64,000 nt of DNA from NCBI RefSeq assembly GCF_039530285.1, contig NZ_BAAAOK010000005.1, positions 62,001-126,000 of the forward strand, read 5' to 3'. This DNA comes from Actinomadura_C alba. GTDB taxonomy: Bacteria > Actinomycetota > Actinomycetes > Streptosporangiales > Streptosporangiaceae. The notes beneath the pieces were generated by a model, which saw only the letters and a list, made by a program, of their open reading frames with translations, searched no databases and was not told the DNA's origin. Of the stretch, positions 1 to 9,388 are shown in pieces (position 1 is the first letter of the stretch; each line of letters starts with the position of its first letter). The position numbers and the translations under genes were made by a program.

Positions 1-470
1 TGCCGCCGCACCGACCGGATCGAGAGCTCGACCGTGCCGCCGTCCAGCACCAGGGCCACCACCAGGTCCCGGACCAGTACGCCGGCGCGCACGAGCCGTC
101 GTACGAAGTGCTCGGCGTTGTCGTAGTCCGGCAGCGGCCAATGCGCGCCGTCCAGCCACAACCGGCGCCGGGTCACATCGGGCAGCTCGAGGTCACCGTC
201 GACGACCTGCTGGATCGGCAGCCAGGGCAGCGTCGTCCCGAGCGCGAACCTGATCCCGAAAAAGGTCGTGTCCGGCGGGACCGGCGCCATGCTCGCCCGC
301 GTCTCCGGCCCCTGCACGGCGGCTCTGGCCTGGCCCGCTTCCTCCCAGACGACCAGATTCCAGTGCGCGGTGGCGACCGAGGTCATCCGGTCGAGGCCCG
401 CGCTCCGGCTGCGCCAGACCCGCTCGACGTACGGCGACTCCGACGACCGGTCCTCGAATTCCAACCCCAT
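1..470 (-). CDS. AraC-family regulator, N-terminal part (DUF6597-like sensor), cut by window edge
   Basis: Reads leftward from ATG at 470 and runs off the window, giving about 156 residues. The start MGLEFEDRSSESPYVERVWR, the later WNLVVWEE and the segment TTFFGIRFALGTTLPWLP match the N-terminal DUF6597 sensing domain of actinobacterial AraC-type transcriptional regulators. The paired helix-turn-helix domain would lie beyond base 1, so DNA binding cannot be checked. Family recognition is from memory of conserved phrases; the regulated target is unknown. Confidence 0.7.
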   Translation of the reverse strand, partial: MGLEFEDRSSESPYVERVWRSRSAGLDRMTSVATAHWNLVVWEEAGQARAAVQGPETRASMAPVPPDTTFFGIRFALGTTLPWLPIQQVVDGDLELPDVTRRRLWLDGAHWPLPDYDNAEHFVRRLVRAGVLVRDLVVALVLDGGTVELSIRSVRR

Positions 471-581
471 GCGTCGATCCTACCGGAATCCGACGCACGA
501 ATAACCGGAAAGGACCAGGTCACAGGGTCGGCGATACCCGAATCCCCGCAGTGGCTACCGCTGCTTCCTATGCTCGGTGAC

Positions 582-645
582 ATGACCATTCAACGGATGG
601 ACAACGTCGCCATCGTCGTCGATGACTTGGACGCGGCCATCGCGC
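582..645 (+). pseudogene. VOC/glyoxalase-family protein, first ~20 codons only
   Basis: ATG at 582 opens MTIQRMDNVAIVVDDLDAAI, the usual beginning of VOC (glyoxalase/bleomycin-resistance) proteins, where DDLDAAIAFF follows. After about 20 codons the similarity stops and the DNA becomes the end of an oppositely oriented FAD oxidoreductase fragment. It is a truncated 5' end left by a deletion or recombination event. Confidence 0.6.
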
Positions 646-1245
646 TCGCGTACGGCCTCGGCGACGTGCGGGGCGTCGGGCATGGTGGTCAGCGTGAGCG
701 CGGTGCTCAGTTCGTCGGGAATGCGGGTGCACCAGTCCCGGTAGAACGCCATCGTCTCCGCGGCCCGCTCAATGGCGAAGCAGGCCGTTCCCGCATACAC
801 CTCGTGGACGGGATGGAGCCTGAACTCGAGCGACGTCACCACGCCGAAGTTGCCTCCGCCACCGCGCAGCGCCCAGAACAGGTCGGGGTGCGAGTCCGGG
901 GAGGCCGTGGGATCCTGCCGTCGGCGGTGACCACCTCGGCCTGTAGCACGCTGTCGGCCGCGAAGCCGTACGCGCGGGCCAGCCAGCCGATCCCGCCCCC
1001 GAGCGTGTAGCCGGTCACCCCGACCGAGGAGTGCGAGCCGGACAGCGGCGCCAAGCCGAACGGCTCCGCAGCGGCCAGCACGTCGGCCCGCGGGCGCCCG
1101 GCCCCACCCGGGCCACTCGCCGCCGGGTGTCCACGTCGACCGTCGCCATCGCCGACGTCTTCAGCAGGAGGCCGCCGTCGCAGGGAACGTAAGTGCCGTG
1201 ACCGGTGGACTGCACGGCCAGCGGCAGGTCGTGAGCTGGCCGAGG
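646..1245 (-). pseudogene. FAD-linked oxidase (BBE/PCMH type) fragment with frameshifts
   Basis: On the minus strand three reading frames in succession give pieces of one FAD-binding oxidoreductase: DLPLAVQSTGHGTYVP, then ADVLAAAEPFGLAPLSGSHS with SVGVTGYTLGGGIGWLARAYG, then VVTSLEFRLHPVHEVYAG. The middle piece carries the SVGVxGYxLGGGxG nucleotide-binding signature of PCMH-type flavoproteins. Two frame changes and loss of both ends mean it cannot make the enzyme. The left edge abuts the VOC remnant, so this is a junction of two unrelated genes. Bases 1246-1582 hold nothing I recognise. Confidence 0.65.
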
Positions 1246-1582
1246 ATGCCAGGCAGGTAAAGCGGCGAAAGGGCGACGAGCGCAAGAACCAGTTGGTGGC
1301 GGCCCCGCAGAGAGTACCCGTGACGATATCCCCGCTGAACCGACCTGTAGGCGCTGAGGACGTTCTTCAAGTCGAGCAACTACCACGATGGGTAGGCGAA
1401 GCCGTTCCACCAGTGATCGTCTGCTTCGTCAGGCGGCCGGGCGTATGACCACGCCGCTGAGAACCCTTCCTCTGCGGGGTCCCGCAACCGTCCCTCGACG
1501 GCGGCATCGATGGTCCACCCACGAACGTTCATCCCGCCTACGGGACCAACGTCGATACGCCGTCCCTCCGCCACGGTGTTAG

Positions 1583-3166
1583 TCACGCGGTGGAGCGGTC
1601 GCAGCAACCGATGGTTGTGCAGCTGGCGACTACGCGGTCGCCGCCAACCGGTTCGCCGGCACGTACGACTGGCCGACCGCGACACAGCTGCAGCAGCTCG
1701 GTGGCTTCGACCAGCACTACGCCCACATGCGCCAGTACTGGAACACCCGGCTGTCGGCGATCGCGGACATCACCGACCTGCCCGACAAGCGGCTGATCAA
1801 CGCGTACAAGGCCGGCTACATCTACACGCTGATCATCCGCGACGACGTCAACGGTGAGAAGCAGTTGCACGTCGGCGAGAACGGGTACGACACGATGTTC
1901 GACCACGACACGATCGGCATCGTGTCGACGCTGCTGACGATCGGCGACTTCACGTACGCGAAGGACTACCTGTCCACGCTGCCGGCACAGCTGCAGTACG
2001 ACGACGCGAAGTGGAAGTACAGCTGGCCGTACGCCCTGTACATGCAGCGCACCGGTGACAAGGACTTCGTCCGCAGCCGGTTCGAGACGATCAAGAAGAA
2101 CACGCACACGATCGAGACCGACCGGATCGACGGCGGCAAGGGGATCATCAAGCAGACCGACGCGATCGACTCGCGCGGGTACTGGACGATCGACAACTGG
2201 TCGGCGCTCACTGGTCTGACCACCTACCGGTACCTCGCCACCGCGCTCGGCGAGACCGACGAGGCGGCGTGGGCGAAGGCGGAATACGACGACCTGCTGA
2301 AGGTCGCGACCGACCGGATCGACCAGACCATGCAGCATTACGGGCTGGATTACATCCCGATCTCGATGGTCGAGCCGAACGAGACCGGTCCGCGCAAGGA
2401 CCCGCGGGACGCGAACTGGGCCTCGATGTTCCTGTTCGGCCGGTGGGCCTGGGACAGCTACCTGTTCGGCGCCGAGCAGACCGGCACGATGATCGACAAG
2501 ATCGACGCCACCTACACGCACGGTTTCGACCGGCGTAAGGACATCTCGGACTCGATCTACAACTTCGGCGGCTACCCGCACGGGTACTTCTCCAGCGCGT
2601 ACAACGCCGGGTACGGCAGTTCCGCGCTGCGGGGTGAGCAGTACCGGGACCTGGGGATCAAGGCCTACCAGTACATGATCGACAAGGCGATGAGCGATCC
2701 GTTCGGCTGGTGGGAGGGCGTCGACTACCCGAGCACGAGCTCGCCGTGGGACATCGACCACGCCCGGGGCGGCGGCGGTTCGAACCAGCACATGTGGGGT
2801 CAGTCGACCGCCACCAAGGTGCTGTTCGACTCGCTGATCGCCGAGAAGTCGGACGGGGCGCTGATCATCGGCCGCGGCGTACCGAACGAGTGGCTCCGGA
2901 CCGGCCAGAAGATCGGGCTCGACCGGTACCCGGTGCAGAACGGCGGCCGGGTCGGCTACCAGCTGAAGACGGCCGGCAAGGCGGTGCTGATCCAGTTCAG
3001 CGGTGACGTGTCGGACGTCGCGGCGTACAGCGTCGAGCTGCCGGCGTTGCGGGACAACATCGTGAACGTGTCGGTCAACGGTGCGGTCGTCGACCAGAAG
3101 GCCGGTACGGTCCGGGTTCCGGCCGGCACCAAGAACCTGACGATCGTCCTGCGGCACACCGTCTAG
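1583..3166 (+). pseudogene. Six-hairpin glycoside hydrolase-like protein, 5' end missing
   Basis: An open frame follows a stop at 1580-1582. Coherent sequence begins near GDYAVAANRFAGTYDWPTAT (about 1625) and continues to TAG at 3164; the first ATG, at 1727, lies inside the domain. The aromatic, repeat-rich helices (HVGENGYDTMFDHDTIGI, YSWPYALYMQRTGDKDFV, WWEGVDYPSTSSPWDIDHARGG) look like an (alpha/alpha)6 six-hairpin glycosidase, with a small beta-rich C-terminal domain (VELPALRDNIVNVSVNG). No signal peptide or N-terminal domain is present, so the gene has lost its 5' part. The substrate is unknown. A strong hairpin follows at once, suggesting an intact native 3' end. Confidence 0.55.
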
Positions 3167-3177
3167 CAGAGCCGACG

Positions 3178-3207
3178 ACGGCCCCGGACCCGACGGTCCG
3201 GGGCCGT
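3178..3207 (+). terminator. Strong hairpin after the glycosidase fragment
   Basis: A perfect 13-bp inverted repeat (acggccccggacc / ggtccggggccgt) with a 4-base loop lies 12 bases after the stop codon. There is no T-run, as is common for actinobacterial terminators. Confidence 0.75.
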
Positions 3208-3213
3208 CTGCCG

Positions 3214-3345
3214 TTACTGGGCGGCCTTGGTGAACTCGGTGGTGTGCGTCTTGCCGAGGTCGGGACCCGCCTTGGAGAGCTCGTACGTCGCGACCAGGCC
3301 GACCAGCCCCGCGCCGACCACGATGACGTCGGGCTGGAATCCGTC
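3214..3345 (-). pseudogene. FAD-dependent dehydrogenase, N- and C-terminal scraps joined
   Basis: The minus strand reads QPDVIVVGAGLVGLVATYEL followed by SKAG, the Rossmann GxGxxG start of FAD-binding dehydrogenases of the KstD/fumarate-reductase type. It then passes directly into PDLGKTHTTEFTKAAQ and a TAA at 3214-3216. Several hundred codons are missing between the nucleotide-binding start and the tail, so it is an internal-deletion remnant. No start codon or ribosome site is convincing. Confidence 0.55.
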
Positions 3346-3543
3346 AACAGCTGAGGGGAGAGTACGGGGTCGGTCACCTCCGGCCGACTCACCCGACCAC
3401 CACTTGAGCGATCGCCCAACTCGAGAACTACTGATGCGTAGGCACTAACGACGCTATCTGAATCTGTAATAGCCTCCGAAAGCCTGACATACACCCCTAT
3501 TCCCGGCGTCGGACGACAAGGTCCCGCGCCAAGAAGGACCGTA

Positions 3544-5454
3544 GTGAAAGCCAGAATCATCGCGATCCTCGGATCCGGCGCACTCGCCGCCACCATGGTC
3601 GCAGGACCGATCACCAGCGCCACGGCCGCGCCTTACACACCCTCAGCGCCACCGTACGCAACCCTCGTCGACGGAGTCACGGCTCCCGTCTACGACTACG
3701 CCGATGCCATCCGCGAGACGGTCTGGGTGAGCACACCCGACCTCGACGGCGACGGCAAGGACGAGCGCATCGCGGCCGACATCATCCGGCCACACGAGCT
3801 CGACGGCAACGCGAGAATCCCCATCGTCATGGACGCGAGCCCCTACTACCTGAGCCTCGGTCGTGGCAACGAGTCGGAGCGCAAGAAGTACGACGCGAAC
3901 GGGGTCCCCACGAAGTTCCCGCTCTACTACGACAACTATTTCGTGCCGCGCGGGTACGCCTACGTCGCCGTGGACATGGCCGGCACCGCCCGCTCGACCG
4001 GGTGTTCCGACGAGGGCGGCCGTTCCGACATCGAGTCGGTAAAGGCGGTCGTCGAATGGCTCAACGGCAAGGGCAGCGCGTACGACGCCGACGGCAAGAA
4101 GGTCACAGCCGACTGGAGCAACGGCGCCACGGGCATGATCGGCAAGTCGTACGACGGCACGCTGGCCAACGGCGTGGCAGCCACCGGCGTCGACGGACTG
4201 AAGACGATCGTGCCGATCAGCGCGATCAGCTCCTGGTACGACTACAACCGCTGGCAGGGCGCGGTGAAGTCGCTCAACTACCCGAGCAGTCTGTCGCGCA
4301 CGATCGCGCAGGGCCGGACCATCGCGACCGACTGCAGCGCGCGGCTGAACTGGATGGACGCCAACGACGGTGACGAGAACGGTGCCCACACGGACTTCTG
4401 GGCCGAGCGTGACTACCGGCACGGCACCTACTACGACGCCTCCAAGGTCAAGGCGAGCGTGTTCATCGTCCATGGACTCCAGGACAACAACGTCAAGACC
4501 ATGAACGCCTCCAAGTGGTGGGCCGACCTCGGCAAGCAGGGCGTGGCCCGCAAGATGTGGCTGGCCCGGCTCGGGCATGTCGATCCGTTCGACTTCGCCC
4601 GCGCTCGGTGGGTGGACACACTGCACAAGTGGTTCGACAGCCAGCTCATGGGCATCGACAACGGCATCCTCAATGAGCCGGCCGTCTCGGTGGAGAGCGC
4701 ACCCAACCGGTGGTCCGACTCCGCCCGCTGGCCGATCTCGGCAGCACGCGACACGACCCTGAACCTGCAGGCCGACGGAACGATGACGCTCGGACAACCC
4801 GGTCGTGCCTCGGTGAGCTACACCAACTCGTCCTCGCTCAGCGAGGCCAACGCGGTGAAGGTCGGCGACAACCCCAACCGGCTGCTCTTCCTCACCGGGT
4901 CGACCAAGCACGACGTCCGCATCTCGGGGACACCGACGGTCGACCTGAACGTGAACCACACCGCACCCGTCGGTCAGATCTCCGTGATGCTGGTCGACTA
5001 CGGCAAGATGGACCGGGTCCTCGCCAGTGGTGACGGCGCCAGGACGCTGTCGACCGAGTCCTGCTGGGGACCGGCCAGCGCCAACGACGACGCCTGCTAC
5101 TTCGACATGGAGCGGGTGATCGACAGCTCCGAGTTGCAGGTGCTCGCTCGCGGCTGGGCTCGCCTCGACGATCCCGGCGACCACCGGGTGACGGTCGAGC
5201 TCGCGGCCAACGACGTCGACGTGCCGGCCGGCCACCAGCTCGGCCTGGTGATCAGCGGCAGCCGCAACGGGGTCATCGCGGTCGACACCGCACCCACGAC
5301 GTACACGGTCGACCTGAGGGGCAGTCACCTCAACCTGCCGGTGGCGGGCCCGATGGCAGGGTTCGATCCGGGTCACGTGACCGCGAAGGACACCAGCAAC
5401 CTGCGTCCGGGCACCCTCCCCGACATGAACAAGGAGGTCGTACCGGAGAGCTGA
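3544..5454 (+). CDS. Secreted S15/CocE-family peptidase (Xaa-Pro dipeptidyl-peptidase-like)
   Basis: GTG at 3544 gives 636 residues with a signal peptide ending near ATAA (about residue 29), so the enzyme is secreted. An alpha/beta-hydrolase domain follows with the nucleophile motif GKSYDG (Ser202), a likely acid Asp314 in GLQDNN and His345 in LGHVDPF. The last ~250 residues form the jelly-roll domain usual in PepX/CocE proteins. Members cleave Xaa-Pro dipeptides from peptides or hydrolyse acyl esters; the sequence does not separate these. It is monocistronic: remnants lie on both sides and a strong terminator follows. Confidence 0.85.
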   Translation: MKARIIAILGSGALAATMVAGPITSATAAPYTPSAPPYATLVDGVTAPVYDYADAIRETVWVSTPDLDGDGKDERIAADIIRPHELDGNARIPIVMDASPYYLSLGRGNESERKKYDANGVPTKFPLYYDNYFVPRGYAYVAVDMAGTARSTGCSDEGGRSDIESVKAVVEWLNGKGSAYDADGKKVTADWSNGATGMIGKSYDGTLANGVAATGVDGLKTIVPISAISSWYDYNRWQGAVKSLNYPSSLSRTIAQGRTIATDCSARLNWMDANDGDENGAHTDFWAERDYRHGTYYDASKVKASVFIVHGLQDNNVKTMNASKWWADLGKQGVARKMWLARLGHVDPFDFARARWVDTLHKWFDSQLMGIDNGILNEPAVSVESAPNRWSDSARWPISAARDTTLNLQADGTMTLGQPGRASVSYTNSSSLSEANAVKVGDNPNRLLFLTGSTKHDVRISGTPTVDLNVNHTAPVGQISVMLVDYGKMDRVLASGDGARTLSTESCWGPASANDDACYFDMERVIDSSELQVLARGWARLDDPGDHRVTVELAANDVDVPAGHQLGLVISGSRNGVIAVDTAPTTYTVDLRGSHLNLPVAGPMAGFDPGHVTAKDTSNLRPGTLPDMNKEVVPES

Positions 5455-5476
5455 CCTCGCCCAGCATCAGATCGAG

Positions 5477-5507
5477 AGGCTGCCCGGATCGCTTATCCGG
5501 GCAGCCT
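5477..5507 (+). terminator. Hairpin terminator after the S15 peptidase
   Basis: A perfect 13-bp stem (aggctgcccggat / atccgggcagcct) with a 5-base loop is followed by ttcgg. It starts 23 bases after the stop codon. Confidence 0.8.
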
Positions 5508-5763
5508 TTCGGTTGTCGCACGAGTAGGCACTGGAGCCGAACACCACACACGAATACAGCGTGTCGAACACTCATTCGATGCCCAAACTCCTCGCAAGCT
5601 CCCGGTCTCCGGCGCGGGACCTACCGCTGGCCCGCCCGGTCGACCAGCTTGGTGACGACGCGGTGAGGGAGTGGGTGACGGTGCCCGCGGTCGAAGACGG
5701 GCAGCGGTCAACGAGGTCGATCTCCTCCGATGTACTGGTCGGCTGCCCAATCAGCCCTGCACC

Positions 5764-5937
5764 ACCTTCGACAGGTTGGTGATCGCCCTGGCTGCGGTTC
5801 ACGCCCTACACGGCCACGAGATCCGTACGCCTCTCACTGCCGACCTGGACCTGTCCGCGAGACAGCTGATCGTCCGGCGAGCCTGCTGCCCTGGCTGCGA
5901 CTTCTGCGGCGATCTTCAGCAACAGGCAAACGGCTGA
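5764..5937 (+). pseudogene. Tyrosine-type site-specific integrase fragment
   Basis: TFDRLVIALAAVHALHGHEI followed by RTPLTADLDLSARQLIVRR resembles the start of the catalytic domain of phage-type tyrosine recombinases (…LRxxDVDLxxGxLxVRR). The catalytic R…HxxR…Y residues further on are not found. It is a short scrap. Apart from the 24-base repeat at 6037, the rest of 5508-6463 shows no coherent gene. Confidence 0.4.
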
Positions 5938-6036
5938 TCGTCGATCCGATGGTCTGCTGAGACTCTGGGGTATGTAGGCTCGCGATAGAGCCATACCCAA
6001 AGGTTGGCCACCTGGGCGGTCTGCGCCTCGCGGGGT

Positions 6037-6060
6037 TGCGGGTGCCGAAAACCTCGTCCA
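6037..6060 (+). repeat. 24-base sequence shared with 42788-42811
   Basis: The 24 bases starting tgcgggtgccgaaaacc differ at one position from 42788-42811. Weaker similarity (gtgacctg … cctgac) runs about 35 bases further in both copies. Both copies lie among mobile-element debris in the same orientation; the second borders an IS5-type transposase fragment. Confidence 0.5.
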
Positions 6061-6463
6061 GGTCCTGTGACCTGTGGGTTCTCAACCTGACCTGCAGGGT
6101 CAGCAGTGGACCTAAACACTTCATAGGCACTCGATCGGCACACCCCTGCCGACCGCGTGCCCAAGTTCTGTCCACACGGTCCTTGAGCCAGCTGAAGATC
6201 ACCGCCGCCCTGCGCCAGGCGACATCTACCGCCGAACCGAACGAGTTCAGCAGGGGTTCACCAGAGCCATCCCCTGCATGACGGACGACGCTGATCGCGC
6301 ATCGCGACCGAACGTCGGCTCACACCGAGAAGAAGCCCAGATAACAACCCTGCTCCCACGGTTCGTGCTCCCGCTGCTCCGACGTTAGTTCCTACGCGGA
6401 ATAATCATGCCTGAGGTGCGTACTCCCGGATCCGGGCACAGAATCGGGGCCTGTAGGCGGTAT

Positions 6464-7558
6464 TCACCAGCTGATTCCGGCGGCCACCGGCAGGTGGTCG
6501 CTGTCGGTGGCCGGCAGCACCCACGAGCTCTCCGGCTCCACCCCGCGGACCAGGATCTGGTCGATCCGCGCCACCGGGAACTTCGCCGGCCAGGTGAAGC
6601 CGAAGCCGTCCCCGGCCGCGTCCTGGGCCGAGTGCAGCTGCGAGGTGATGTCGGCGAACGCGCGGTCGTCCATGGTGCCGTTCAGGTCGCCGAGCAGCAC
6701 CACCCGCTTGTTCTGCTCGGTGGCGATGGCCCTGCCGAGCGCCTGCACGCCTCTGTCCCGGTGGGCCGTCCAAAAACCCGCCCTGGGATTCACCCGTACG
6801 GACCCCAGGTGGGCCACATACACCGCCAGCGGCCCGTGGTCCGTGGCCACCGTGGTGCGCAGCGCCCGGTTGTAGCCCATCTTGATGTCGACCGGCTTGG
6901 TGTCCGCCAGCGGCCCGTAGTCCATCTTGATGTCGACCGGCTGGGTGTCCGACAGCGGCAGCTTGCTCCACAGCCCGACCGTGCCCTGCACCGTGTGGTA
7001 CGGGTACGCCTTCGCCAGCTCCTTCTCGTACGTGCTCCTGGCCTGCTGGGTCAGTTCCTCCAGTGCCAGCACGTCCGCGCCGGAGGCGGCCAGGTCGCGG
7101 GCGGTGCCGGCCGGGTCGGGGTTGTCGGCGCCGACGTTATGGCTGGCCACAGTGAGGTCGCTGCCCGGGTGGGACTTGTCGCTGAGCAGCCCTCCGAAGA
7201 GGCTCAGCCACACCACGACCGGCAGCAGCAGCGCGACCACCGCGGAGGCGGAGCGGCGCCGCCGCGCCCCGGCCAGCAGCACCGGGATGAACACGCCGAA
7301 CCACGGCAGGAAGGTCTCCACCAGGCTGCCGAGGTTCCCGCGGTCCGTGATCTGCGCGTGCAGCAGCATGAGCAGGCCGAGCAGCAGCGCCAGCGCCGCG
7401 AGGACCAGGCCGCGCTTCCAGGGCCCCGGCCGGGAGACGCTACGGATCGCCCGGCGGATGCCCGCGCGCCAGGCACCGGAGCCGGTGTCCCGGCGGCCGG
7501 CGCCACCCTGTCCGGCGCCCTGCTGTCCGGTCTGCTCCGCCGTGTCGGCCTGCACCAT
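6464..7558 (-). CDS. Membrane-anchored endonuclease/exonuclease/phosphatase (EEP) family protein
   Basis: ATG at 7558 is chosen because gagcgagga lies 5-6 bases upstream; the open frame further up belongs to a different remnant. The 364-residue protein has a ~45-residue cytoplasmic head, three hydrophobic segments (about residues 48-115) and a C-terminal EEP domain. The metal and catalytic signature is visible as LALEELTQQ (Glu), LLGDLNGTMDD (Asp/Asn) and the terminal DSDHLPV (Asp-His). Such proteins hydrolyse phosphodiesters outside the membrane; the substrate cannot be told. A 15-residue tandem duplication sits in the domain (see 6877-6966). Confidence 0.85.
   Translation of the reverse strand: MVQADTAEQTGQQGAGQGGAGRRDTGSGAWRAGIRRAIRSVSRPGPWKRGLVLAALALLLGLLMLLHAQITDRGNLGSLVETFLPWFGVFIPVLLAGARRRRSASAVVALLLPVVVWLSLFGGLLSDKSHPGSDLTVASHNVGADNPDPAGTARDLAASGADVLALEELTQQARSTYEKELAKAYPYHTVQGTVGLWSKLPLSDTQPVDIKMDYGPLADTKPVDIKMGYNRALRTTVATDHGPLAVYVAHLGSVRVNPRAGFWTAHRDRGVQALGRAIATEQNKRVVLLGDLNGTMDDRAFADITSQLHSAQDAAGDGFGFTWPAKFPVARIDQILVRGVEPESSWVLPATDSDHLPVAAGISW
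6877..6966 (-). repeat. 45-bp in-frame tandem duplication inside the EEP gene
   Basis: Two adjacent 45-base units, 6877-6921 and 6922-6966, differ at a few bases, mostly at the unit end. They encode LSDTQPVDIKMDYGP and LADTKPVDIKMGYNR. Related proteins as I recall them have one such segment between the WSK strand and the RALR strand. Confidence 0.85.
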
Positions 7559-7582
7559 CGTCTGTCCTCGCTCACTAACGGT

Positions 7583-7897
7583 CACTGCTGCATCCTCGGG
7601 TCCTTGGTGGGGTCGGCATACATCCGCGTGGGCAGCCGTGATCGATCGCTTCGGTGCGCAGCTCGTAGTGCCGGGGTTCGTTCTTGTAGATCTGGCACAG
7701 CCCGTACTCGGCACCGTGCTGGGACAGCCACGCCGTCGCATTGGAGCGCCCTCGTACTTCCTGTCGCGGGTCACGTTGCGGCTGACCCAGGAGCCGGACA
7801 TGCCGCACTGGTGTAAGAGGCTGTTCCTTACGCTGGCGAACAACGCGGCCAGCCCCGCCGAGTACTTCCGGCTGCCCGAGACGCGCACGGTCGTCAT
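7583..7897 (-). pseudogene. M15 D,D-carboxypeptidase-like fragment, frameshifted
   Basis: The minus strand carries ATAWLSQHGAEYGLCQIYKN followed by EPRHYELR, the C-terminal zinc-site region of VanY/M15 peptidases (normally NEPWHYE). It ends, after a frame change, in MYADPTKDPRMQQ and TGA. An upstream piece in another frame reads TVRVSGSRKYSAGLAALFA, probably the start of the domain. The frameshifts, the missing middle and W-to-R beside the zinc histidine mark it as dead. It lies directly upstream of the EEP gene and could supply only leader sequence. Confidence 0.55.
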
Positions 7898-8006
7898 GGG
7901 ATCGCAGGTCGAGATCTGAACCGCCGTCCGGTCGAGGCACCGTCCTGATCGCGCCGGGCACGAGCGTCGCCCTCTGGCGCCATGGGCTGATGGCCTGGGC
8001 CATGCT

Positions 8007-9185
8007 TCAGCCGAGGCGCAGCAGCAGATGCTCGATGGACGGCCCGTCCAGCGGTCCGCCGAGGACGAGCGGGAACCGCCTGGTGCCCACGGCCAGTGAA
8101 CCGAGCCGGTCGCCCTCGGCGGCGGGCCGGGGGACCACGCCGTCCAGGCGCAGCCGTACGGTCAGACCGGGCCAGCCGATCACGGTGACCGGTGCGGAGG
8201 TGACCAGCGGGGTACGGCCGCCCAGCCCGTCGTCGACCACCGCCACCCGTTCACCCGGTCGGGCCAGGGTCGCCGCGGTGAGCGCGTCGCCGGCCGCGGT
8301 GATCAGCCGGCGGCCTGCCTCGACCGCCCCCACGGCACTGATGGTGCCGGGCTGTGCCATCACGGCGCCGACGATGAGCGTGTGGACGCCGCCCACGCGC
8401 CTGCGGGCGGCGAAGACGTAGTTCCCGCCCGCCGCGCTCGTGAAGCCGGTCTTGCCGCCGATGACGCCCCCCTGCCCGAGCAGGGTGTTGCCGCCCGTCC
8501 GCGCCAGGCCGCCGTCGGAGGGCATGTAGACGCGCTCGCCCACCACCTCGGCGAACGCGGGGATCCGCATCGCCGCGCGGAGCAGCTTCACCTGGTCGGC
8601 CGCGGTGCTCACCGTGCCAGGGTCGAAGCCACTGGGGTCGGTATAGGTCGTGGCGGTCATCCCCAGGCTGCGGGCCGCGGCGTTCATCTTGCCTACGAAG
8701 GGGGCCAGGCCGCCGGTGTCCCAGCGCGCCATCTCATGAGCGATGTTGTTCGCCGAAACGATCAACAGCGCCTCGAGCGCCTCGCGCTCGGTGAAGGACT
8801 GGTTCGCCACCACGTCGACGAGGCTCTCCCCGCGGGCCTTGCGCGCCGGGAGCCGAGCCGCCTCGGCGGGCGAGATGGTGTAGGTCGGACCGTCTGCCCC
8901 GGCGGCGAGCGGGTGGCCGCGCAGAAAGACGTACGCGGTCATCACCTTGGCCACGCTGGCGATCGGCGTCGAAACGGAGCCGCCCGAGGAGCCCATGGCG
9001 CCGAGCCCTTCAACGTCGACCGCCGCCTGCCCGCCGACCGGCCACGGCAGCACCGGGGCGGCGCCCCCGAAGGTGTGCGCGGCGGAGGCCGTCAGCCGTA
9101 CAACGGGATCGGGTACCGGGCGGACGAGCTGCACCGTGGCGAGCGCGGCCGGCAGGGCGAGCACCAGCGCCGTGACGACGAGCAT
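8007..9185 (-). CDS. S11 D-alanyl-D-alanine carboxypeptidase (penicillin-binding protein)
   Basis: The domain has all three serine-transpeptidase motifs: SVAK (residues 77-80 from the ATG at 9185), SAN (144-146) and KTG (245-247). It is preceded by one N-terminal membrane segment (LVVTALVLALPAALATVQLV). It trims the terminal D-Ala from peptidoglycan stems at the outer face of the membrane. Family members of this type start with a proline-rich cytoplasmic tail, and in-frame codons such as NRPVPYSRRPERVPPPADGD upstream of 9185 are that tail. No start codon occurs in frame between 9185 and about 9389, where a different gene's remnant begins. The native start is therefore lost, and translation must begin at 9185 or far upstream in foreign sequence. 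Confidence 0.75.
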   Translation of the reverse strand: MLVVTALVLALPAALATVQLVRPVPDPVVRLTASAAHTFGGAAPVLPWPVGGQAAVDVEGLGAMGSSGGSVSTPIASVAKVMTAYVFLRGHPLAAGADGPTYTISPAEAARLPARKARGESLVDVVANQSFTEREALEALLIVSANNIAHEMARWDTGGLAPFVGKMNAAARSLGMTATTYTDPSGFDPGTVSTAADQVKLLRAAMRIPAFAEVVGERVYMPSDGGLARTGGNTLLGQGGVIGGKTGFTSAAGGNYVFAARRRVGGVHTLIVGAVMAQPGTISAVGAVEAGRRLITAAGDALTAATLARPGERVAVVDDGLGGRTPLVTSAPVTVIGWPGLTVRLRLDGVVPRPAAEGDRLGSLAVGTRRFPLVLGGPLDGPSIEHLLLRLG

Positions 9186-9388
9186 CCGCCACCAGGCGCG
9201 GCGAGGCGGTGGACCCGCCTGTGCCGTATCCCCGTCCGCCGGAGGCGGGACCCTCTCCGGCCGCCTGGAGTAGGGGACCGGCCGATTCCCCTCGGATGCC
9301 GGTGCGCCAGAAGCGACCGCCGTCGGTGCGGTCGGCGGCGCCTGGAGGGAAAACGCGCCGGAGGAGGCGGAGCCGGGCGACGCCCTCG

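Noticed and set aside
1583..3157. A 524-codon open frame on the minus strand opposite the glycosidase fragment
   Set aside because: The plus-strand product has coherent helices, aromatic motifs and a terminator; the minus product is Val/Arg/Asp-rich, typical of antisense frames in GC-rich genes.
3643..5376. A 577-codon minus-strand frame inside the S15 peptidase gene
   Set aside because: It is an antisense shadow; composition is biased to Val, Gly, Arg and Asp, and no motif is seen.
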